In this document: one piece after another, positions 59,038 to 64,000 of the stretch
How positions within the stretch are numbered: position 1 is the stretch's first letter
Layout of the letters: every line of letters begins with the position of its first letter
DNA from: DASYXT01 sp035934555
GTDB taxonomy: Bacteria > Verrucomicrobiota > Verrucomicrobiia > Limisphaerales > UBA8199
Direction: 5' to 3'
DNA length: 64,000 bases
Assembly: GCA_035934555.1 (NCBI GenBank)
Contig: DASYXT010000096.1
Span: 62,001-126,000, forward strand
Made by a program: the position numbers and the translations under genes
Notes under the pieces: model-generated
The model's input: only the letters and a program-made list of their open reading frames with translations
The model's database searches: none
What the model was told of the DNA's origin: nothing

Positions 59038-59385
59038 CTACGCGGCAAACGATTTGCCGCAGCCGCAACTTTGGCGCGCATTCGGGTTGGTGATTTTGAA
59101 ACCGCCCGCGGTCAAACTATCGCTGAAATCTACGGTCGCTCCACGCAAGTATTGGGCGCTGAAAGGATCGATGAGAACGGCTACACCGCCGCACTCGGTC
59201 GAGAGGTCATCAGGGCGGACCTCATCGAAGATCATCGAATACTGCATTCCTGAGCACCCGCCCTGTTCTATATAAAGCCGGAGGGCCTTGCCGGTGTTCT
59301 CAGGCTTGCCCAGAAGAGTTTTGACTTCTTCAACGGCCGGGGCGGTCAGATGGACCAAAGGCTGCGTGGTGGAAGCGGATTCCAT
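59038..59385 (-). CDS. Iron-sulphur cluster insertion protein (HesB/IscA/ErpA family)
   Basis: A 115-residue A-type carrier that passes [Fe-S] clusters to target enzymes. The three conserved cysteines are in GGCSGMQY and the C-terminal SCGCG. PAVEEVKTLLGKP and ALRLYIEQGG are typical. The family groups (IscA, SufA, ErpA) cannot be separated with confidence from motifs alone; the absence of isc or suf genes nearby and the stand-alone position favour ErpA. A near-consensus promoter lies just upstream at 59401-59429. Confidence 0.93.
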   Translation of the reverse strand: MESASTTQPLVHLTAPAVEEVKTLLGKPENTGKALRLYIEQGGCSGMQYSMIFDEVRPDDLSTECGGVAVLIDPFSAQYLRGATVDFSDSLTAGGFKITNPNARQSCGCGKSFAA

Positions 59386-59400
59386 AATTCGTTCTAAAAA

Positions 59401-59429
59401 ATGCTAAGCTGGCATTGGCACCCTGTCAA
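59401..59429 (-). promoter_or_regulatory. Sigma70-like promoter of the A-type Fe-S carrier gene
   Basis: On the minus strand TTGACA (59429-59424) and TAGCAT (59406-59401) are separated by exactly 17 bp. Transcription would start near 59394, about 10 bases before the ATG at 59385. Confidence 0.55.
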
Positions 59430-59541
59430 CGTGCGCAATGCGTCCCCCCAATTGAAGGCGGCCGAAGCGCGCAGGCCCCGCGCGGCAAAACTGCACGTAA
59501 ATGACCGCCGCCGGGTCGAGAGCGGAATGAGAACTCCCGTC

Positions 59542-62229
59542 TCACTCGCTAACCTGGGTCAACGCTTGCAACTGGTTTTTCAGCGTGTTGATCTTGTTGT
59601 CCAGCGGCAGAGCCGGGAAAAGCTGTTGCACCTGTTCATAAACGTGCAGGGCTTGGCGGAGTGAGTCCGGCCTTTGCTTGAGCGGCGTTTCGGTCAGCAG
59701 ATGGCCGGCGGTCTGACCCGCTTTAACGGTCCAAAAAAGATCGGGTTTCTCGCCGTCCCGCAGGAAATGAGCGTAGTAAAAGACATCTAAACAATGGTCC
59801 AGGGCGGCGCTAAGCAGTTCGAGGCGCACGGATTCGGCGAGCGTGGGTTGCTGCGACATCTTTTCGAGCGTGATCGCCAGACCCACTTTGGCCCCGCTGC
59901 GCACGGCGGCGTCGGCCAACGCTGTGGGGGCGGCAATCACCTGCAGGTAGGCGTTGGTGGCACCCTCGTAATCCTGAGATTGCAGGCAGCAGTTGGCCCG
60001 CGAACCCAGCGCAAGGATCGCAAGAGCACTGTTGGGACAAACTGAGCCGACCTGGTTATAAGCAGCCAAAGCGTCGCGGAAGTCGGCCAGCTTATTGGTG
60101 GAATCGCGGCTCACTAGCAGGTCGCCGTAAGCCAAGTAGGCCTGGGCGCGCAATTGCGGCACGCAATTGGTGTTGTTGGTGATTAAGCTGAAGTAGCGGC
60201 GGGCATCTTCCCAGCCCTGCCGTGCAAAAGCCACCCGGCCGGCCATCATGATGGCCTCGTTGGCCAAATCGGGTGGACTTTTCGGGTTCTGAAAAACCGC
60301 CTGGAAATTCTTCTCGGCGCCTTCCCAGTCCGACTGATTGAAAAAGTAGTCCGCCACCCACCATTGGGCCTTCGGAGCGAAGTCGTTGGTCGGGAACCGG
60401 GCAACCAGATTTGTGAATTGCGTCAACGCGTTGGTGAGGTGGCCCGCCTCGGAATTGGCCCACGCACGATAAAATTCTGCCTGCGCCTGCTCCGGTTGGT
60501 TGGTGTAAATGTTCAGCCAACCGTCGTAGGCTTGCACCGCGTCCGACCAGCGGCCTTCCTGCTCGAAGGTCCGCGCCCGGGCCAATTCGACCTGCGGCCG
60601 AAGCTTAGCGTCCTTAACCGCGGCAAGAAAGGCTTCAAACAGTTGCCGGGCCTCGCCCGGATTGTTCTGTCCGACGGCCTGTCCGCGCAGCAGAACGGCG
60701 CGATCGGTATAGAACCCGTTCGGATACCACGCCAGGAGTTCCCAGACGGCGTTGCTCGCCGCGGCGAAGTCCCCGGCCTTTAAGGCCGCACTGGCCAGTT
60801 GATACAGCGCCGGCTCGAACAGATTGGTCTGCACTTCGGGGTTGCCTCGGAATTGTTCGGTAAGTGTCGTGTAGTTACTGATCGCGGCGGCCAAATTGGT
60901 GGTGGCGCCCGCCGGGTTGCTTTGCCGCAACTCTGTATCCGCGAGCTTGAATAAGGCCATCGCTCGCTCAGAAGATAGCGGCGGCAATCGCTCGGCCGCG
61001 AGTTGAAAGGCCGTCCGGCTCTCAGGCCATTTCTGCTCGATCCAGAAGCACCAGCCCAGGTACAGCTCGGCGCGTCCGAGCCAGGGGCTGCGCGGCCATT
61101 TGTTGGTGAAGGTCTCCAGCGCGCTGAGCGCCAGGAACAGATTGGTGCCAGCGGGCGAATTGGTCAGCGGAAACTCGAATTGGTTGGTCCCCGCGGCTTG
61201 TTCATATTGACGGAGCCGCAACTCCCCCAGCGTGACCAGGGCCACGTCCACCGCGGGAGCATTGGTGTAGCGCGCGCAGAACCGCTCGAGGGTGAGGGTT
61301 GCTTCCGGCAATTGGTTTTGCGCAACCGAAAGCTCAGCAATTTTGAGCAACGCCTGCCGCTGGCGCTCCGGCGGAATGCCCTCCGCCAGGTTGCGCTGAT
61401 AGGAGGTGATGGCATCGGCAGGCCGGCCCAGGCCCTCGAGCAAGCCCGCCTGGAAAGCAGCCGCATCGGCTACATGCGGGAGCTGGCCGGTAGCAGTGGC
61501 AGCGGCAAGCAGATTAGTGGTATTGTTCAAGGCCTCGAGCAGACGGCCCTCAGCTGCAAAAATCCGGCAAAGCAAGTCCTGCCGCTCCCAATCGGATTGC
61601 GGCTCCAGGGCGACCTGTGTCAGGGGTTTTAGGTTTCTTTCGGCCGCGGCGTAATTGGTCAGCGCGAGATTGGCGTGGGCCAGCAGCAAATATGCTCGCA
61701 CCACAAGCGGACCAGCCGCATTGGTTTGGGCACCGGCTTGAAAAACGGCGTTAGTCTCCAATTGCAGCACCCGCGGCCAGTCTTGAACCCGCGACGCAGC
61801 GAAGGCCTCGCGCAACGCTGCCTCCAGCCGCTGCGGCGAAGTTGGAAACTCCCGCACCAGGCGCGCGAATCCATCGGCCGCACCGCGGTAATCCCCCTTT
61901 TCAAACAGCGTTTCGGCGGTCCAAAAGAGATATTGGTCGTTTAAGCGATCTGTCGGACCCGGCAGATGACCGAGCAGTTCGAGTGCGCCGGCGTAATTGG
62001 TCAGGTTAAGCCTGGCCCGGGCTTGATACAGGCGTGCCTGGCCGAGGTGAGTGGAGTTAGTGAAGGTTTGTGCGAATTCGCCGAATTCCTTTTCCGCGCG
62101 CTCCCAGAAGGTGCCGTTAAAGGCGCCGAGGGCGGCGTCGAACGCGCGGTTTTCCGCCGAGCTGGCCGCCCGCAAGTGCGGTGTGGCACAGAGCAACAGC
62201 AGCAAAACCCAACGGCACACACGGGCCAT
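59542..62229 (-). CDS. Secreted tetratricopeptide-repeat protein (large, BamD/YbgF-like repeats)
   Basis: An 895-residue exported protein. ATG 62229 begins the signal peptide (WVLLLLLCATPHLRAASS); the frame is open to 62331 but the added residues come from a repeat-bearing intergenic region. The mature chain is almost entirely TPR helices rich in Ala, Leu, Asn and Thr, for example FWERAEKEFGEFAQTFTNST, AQAEFYRAWANSEAGHLTNA and NDFAPKAQWWVADYFFNQSD. Segments resemble the tol-pal/BamD-type repeats used in envelope assembly. It probably acts as a periplasmic or outer-membrane scaffold. No partner is identified. Verrucomicrobiota often carry such long TPR proteins. Confidence 0.85.
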   Translation of the reverse strand: MARVCRWVLLLLLCATPHLRAASSAENRAFDAALGAFNGTFWERAEKEFGEFAQTFTNSTHLGQARLYQARARLNLTNYAGALELLGHLPGPTDRLNDQYLFWTAETLFEKGDYRGAADGFARLVREFPTSPQRLEAALREAFAASRVQDWPRVLQLETNAVFQAGAQTNAAGPLVVRAYLLLAHANLALTNYAAAERNLKPLTQVALEPQSDWERQDLLCRIFAAEGRLLEALNNTTNLLAAATATGQLPHVADAAAFQAGLLEGLGRPADAITSYQRNLAEGIPPERQRQALLKIAELSVAQNQLPEATLTLERFCARYTNAPAVDVALVTLGELRLRQYEQAAGTNQFEFPLTNSPAGTNLFLALSALETFTNKWPRSPWLGRAELYLGWCFWIEQKWPESRTAFQLAAERLPPLSSERAMALFKLADTELRQSNPAGATTNLAAAISNYTTLTEQFRGNPEVQTNLFEPALYQLASAALKAGDFAAASNAVWELLAWYPNGFYTDRAVLLRGQAVGQNNPGEARQLFEAFLAAVKDAKLRPQVELARARTFEQEGRWSDAVQAYDGWLNIYTNQPEQAQAEFYRAWANSEAGHLTNALTQFTNLVARFPTNDFAPKAQWWVADYFFNQSDWEGAEKNFQAVFQNPKSPPDLANEAIMMAGRVAFARQGWEDARRYFSLITNNTNCVPQLRAQAYLAYGDLLVSRDSTNKLADFRDALAAYNQVGSVCPNSALAILALGSRANCCLQSQDYEGATNAYLQVIAAPTALADAAVRSGAKVGLAITLEKMSQQPTLAESVRLELLSAALDHCLDVFYYAHFLRDGEKPDLFWTVKAGQTAGHLLTETPLKQRPDSLRQALHVYEQVQQLFPALPLDNKINTLKNQLQALTQVSE

Positions 62230-62275
62230 GGCAGGGAGTCTAGGGAAGGGATAATCGAGAAGAAAGAGCAAAGAC

Positions 62276-62383
62276 GGAGCGCGGACTTTAGTCCGCAGCA
62301 ACGCCCGAACGCTCACTCGCGCATTATCCACGCCATCTCCAATCTCTAATGTTGCTGCGGACTAAAGCTAAAGTCCGCGCTCC
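62276..62383. repeat. Intergenic inverted repeat of a second family
   Basis: A 27-bp arm at 62276-62302 is repeated in inverse at 62351-62383, except that the right arm contains a 6-bp insertion that duplicates CTAAAG. The arm includes an internal palindrome (GCGGACT, TT, AGTCCGC). It lies between the TPR gene and the YchF-like gene. It is unrelated in sequence to the element at 13.1 and 25.0 kb. Confidence 0.75.
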
Positions 62384-62440
62384 GCTGAGGCTTTACGAGT
62401 CGGACGTTGGCGTTCGATGTTCCACCTGTTCGTGCGGCCA

Positions 62441-63142
62441 TCATTTATTGAACCGAAAATTGACGACGTCGTAATCCTGCATCGCATATTGCTTGGTTTC
62501 GAGGCGCTGTTTGCCGGCGCGTTTGGCTTGCGTTTCACCACCGGCCTCAACCAAGTCGGCGAAGCTGATGATCTCGGCGCGGATGAACCCTTTTTGGATG
62601 TCCGTATGGATCGCCCCGGCAGCTTCCCAGGCGGTAGCGCCCCGGCGAACCGGCCAGGCGCGGTTTTCCTTCCCGCCCACGGTCAGAAAGCTGATATAGC
62701 CCGCCTCGGCAAACGCGCGCAACAACAAGCCTTCCGGATTCTGCATTTCGTCATTAGTGGCCACAGTGATCGGCTTATTGGTGAAGAAGTGATGGGCGGC
62801 GACAGCTTGCAGGTCGGCCGTGGCTAACCCGGACCGAAACAGGAATTGCTCGCTTTCGAGCAGCGTCTTGATCTTCTCGAGGGCCGCCCGCTCAGCCGGT
62901 TGTGGGTCGCGCCCCAGGCGGGTCTCGACAAATTCGAGGTCTTTCAGAATCAAATCCGCTTGAGATTCCGGCGTGGCGATGATGCTATCGGCGTCGAGCA
63001 GCTCATCTTCGCCAATCACATCGACCTGCACATTGGTCTTCTTATCCGCTTCGACCAGCTTATCCGCCTGGTCCAGACGCGGGTCTTTGAGATTGTGTTT
63101 GCCAGGCTTAAGGGCGGGGAAGCCGAACAGGGCGATTTTCAT
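62441..63142 (-). CDS. YchF-like protein with TGS/DUF933 domain but without a GTPase P-loop
   Basis: A 233-residue protein. The C-terminal 80 residues match the end of the ribosome-associated ATPase/GTPase YchF (OLA1): KENRAWPVRRGATAWEAAGA, IHTDIQKGFIRAEIISFADL, and AMQDYDVVNFRFNK. The N-terminus MKIALFGFPALKPGKHNLKD stands where YchF has GxPNVGKS, so Walker A is destroyed. The region DPRLDQADKLVEADKK and LKDLEFVETRLGRDP still recalls YchF. It is about 130 residues shorter than YchF (about 363). The ATG at 63142 was chosen for that conserved-like start. It lies 31 bp downstream of uvrA. It reads as an intact, diverged paralogue rather than a broken gene. Confidence 0.82.
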   Translation of the reverse strand: MKIALFGFPALKPGKHNLKDPRLDQADKLVEADKKTNVQVDVIGEDELLDADSIIATPESQADLILKDLEFVETRLGRDPQPAERAALEKIKTLLESEQFLFRSGLATADLQAVAAHHFFTNKPITVATNDEMQNPEGLLLRAFAEAGYISFLTVGGKENRAWPVRRGATAWEAAGAIHTDIQKGFIRAEIISFADLVEAGGETQAKRAGKQRLETKQYAMQDYDVVNFRFNK

Positions 63143-63154
63143 CGGGTTGGATTG

Positions 63155-63178
63155 TTTACGATTACGATTATGATTAAG
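63155..63178. repeat. Short hexanucleotide run (GATTAC/GATTAT)
   Basis: TTACGATTACGATTATGATTAA fills the gap between uvrA and the YchF-like gene and runs into the uvrA stop codon. It is the same unit, read on the other strand, as the run at 49191-49222. Confidence 0.6.
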
Positions 63179-64000
63179 TTGAAAGGATGCGCGCGAGGTA
63201 CTGGCCGGTAAAGCTTTCTGCGCATTTGGCGACCGTTTCGGGACGCCCCTGCGCGACGAGCCGGCCCCCGGCTTCGCCGCCTTCGGGGCCAAGATCCAGA
63301 ATCCAATCTGCGGTTTTGATCACATCCAGGTTGTGCTCGATTACGAGCAGCGTGTTGCCGGATGCGCGGAGCTTCAAGAGCACTTCGAGCAGTTTGGCGA
63401 CGTCATGGAAATGCAACCCGGTGGTGGGTTCATCCAGAATATAGAGGGTGTGGCCGGTGGCCTTGCGGCTCAGTTCGGCGGCTAGTTTGACTCGTTGGGC
63501 TTCGCCGCCGCTCAAGGTGGTGCCGGCCTGGCCCAGCCCGATGTAGCCCAGGCCGACCTCGGCCAGCGTCAGCAACGGTTCGTAAATCTGCGGCACCGCG
63601 CGGAAAAAGGTCACCGCCTCGTCCACAGTCATATCGAGCACGTCGGCGATGTTTTTGCCTTTATAAGTAATCTCGAGCGTTTCGCGGTTGTAGCGGCGGC
63701 CGTTGCACGCCTCGCACGTCACGTAAACCGGCGGCAGAAAGTGCATCTCGATCTTGAGCACCCCGTCGCCCTGGCATTTCTCGCATCGGCCGCCTTTGAC
63801 GTTGAAGCTAAACCGCCCCGATTCATAACCGCGAATGCGAGCCGCCGGCAGGCGCGCAAACAAATCGCGGATATGATTGAACATGCCGGTGTAAGTGGCC
63901 GGGTTGCTGCGCGGCGTGCGGCCGATGGGGGTTTGATCGATGACAATAACTTTGTCGAGGTTCTCAAATCCTTTCAGCGCGCGATGCGCTCCCGGCCGCT
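63174..64000 (-). CDS. uvrA: Excinuclease ABC subunit A, C-terminal part (5' end outside the window)
   Basis: The last 275 or so codons of UvrA, the damage-recognition ATPase of nucleotide excision repair. Visible are VIVIDQTPIGRTPRSNPATY, the C-terminal zinc module (CEKCQGDG and CEACNGRR), the ABC signature LSGGEAQRVKLAAEL, and Walker B with DEPTTGLHFHD and VIEHNLDVIKTADWI. The frame is open to the window edge, so the gene continues beyond 64000. UvrA is about 940 residues, so roughly 70 percent is missing here. No defect is seen in the visible part. Confidence 0.97.
   Translation of the reverse strand, partial: RPGAHRALKGFENLDKVIVIDQTPIGRTPRSNPATYTGMFNHIRDLFARLPAARIRGYESGRFSFNVKGGRCEKCQGDGVLKIEMHFLPPVYVTCEACNGRRYNRETLEITYKGKNIADVLDMTVDEAVTFFRAVPQIYEPLLTLAEVGLGYIGLGQAGTTLSGGEAQRVKLAAELSRKATGHTLYILDEPTTGLHFHDVAKLLEVLLKLRASGNTLLVIEHNLDVIKTADWILDLGPEGGEAGGRLVAQGRPETVAKCAESFTGQYLARILST

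Noticed and set aside
62441..63142. YchF-like gene considered as a broken 5'-truncated ychF
   Set aside because: It has its own ATG next to a conserved-like N-terminal strand, an uninterrupted frame and a complete C-terminus; the P-loop region is altered rather than cut off.

Overview
The window looks like chromosomal DNA of a soil or plant-associated member of the Verrucomicrobiota, probably near the Pedosphaera/Limisphaerales group. This is an inference. It rests on GC-rich sequence, a DUF1501/DUF1800 gene pair, prepilin-like proteins with an H-X9-DG type C-terminus, LamG surface proteins, a histidine kinase with repeated beta-rich sensor modules, and many starts without a Shine-Dalgarno sequence. 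A planctomycete cannot be formally excluded. There are no rRNA genes, no CRISPR array and no recognisable transposase or phage gene.

Layout. 1-4.9 kb: 3' part of a PAS hybrid histidine kinase, then a three-gene minus-strand operon (secreted protein, halogenase-like flavoenzyme, glycosyltransferase). 5-8.1 kb: two VapBC-type toxin-antitoxin pairs around a coiled-coil gene, followed by gene debris. 8.1-25 kb: a coherent catabolic region. A minus-strand operon carries two GH127-type beta-L-arabinofuranosidases and an S9 dipeptidyl-peptidase-like enzyme. Facing away from it are a PAS-AraC regulator and a tightly overlapping operon for 4-hydroxyproline breakdown (deaminase, 2-epimerase, three-subunit D-hydroxyproline dehydrogenase, alpha-ketoglutarate semialdehyde dehydrogenase). 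A POT di/tripeptide transporter follows. Read together, this suggests use of hydroxyproline-rich plant cell-wall glycoproteins (extensins): trim arabinose, cut the peptide, import di/tripeptides, and convert hydroxyproline to alpha-ketoglutarate. That is the most interesting proposal in the window.

25-32 kb: GNAT acetyltransferase, secreted protein, a HigBA-like pair, a histidine kinase, a prepilin-like protein and a frameshifted LamG protein. 32-36 kb: a NarL/LytS-like two-component system. 36-43 kb: orphan hydrogenase-maturation-type protease, lone nuoA, phosphohexomutase, two small proteins, tRNA-Glu, two secreted proteins and rho. 43-54 kb: orphan sugar-ABC ATPase, TolC-like protein with an odd N-terminus, and a DUF1800/DUF1501/pseudopilin-like operon. 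54-64 kb: AlkB-like monooxygenase, hybrid kinase, ErpA/IscA-type protein, TPR protein, a YchF-like protein without its GTPase P-loop, and the 3' end of uvrA.

Repeats are notable. A 27-bp palindromic repeat occurs twice as inverted pairs close to, and in frame with, the 5' ends of the GH127 and POT genes. A different inverted repeat precedes the TPR gene. Short 14-bp and 6-bp tandem repeats sit in intergenic gaps.
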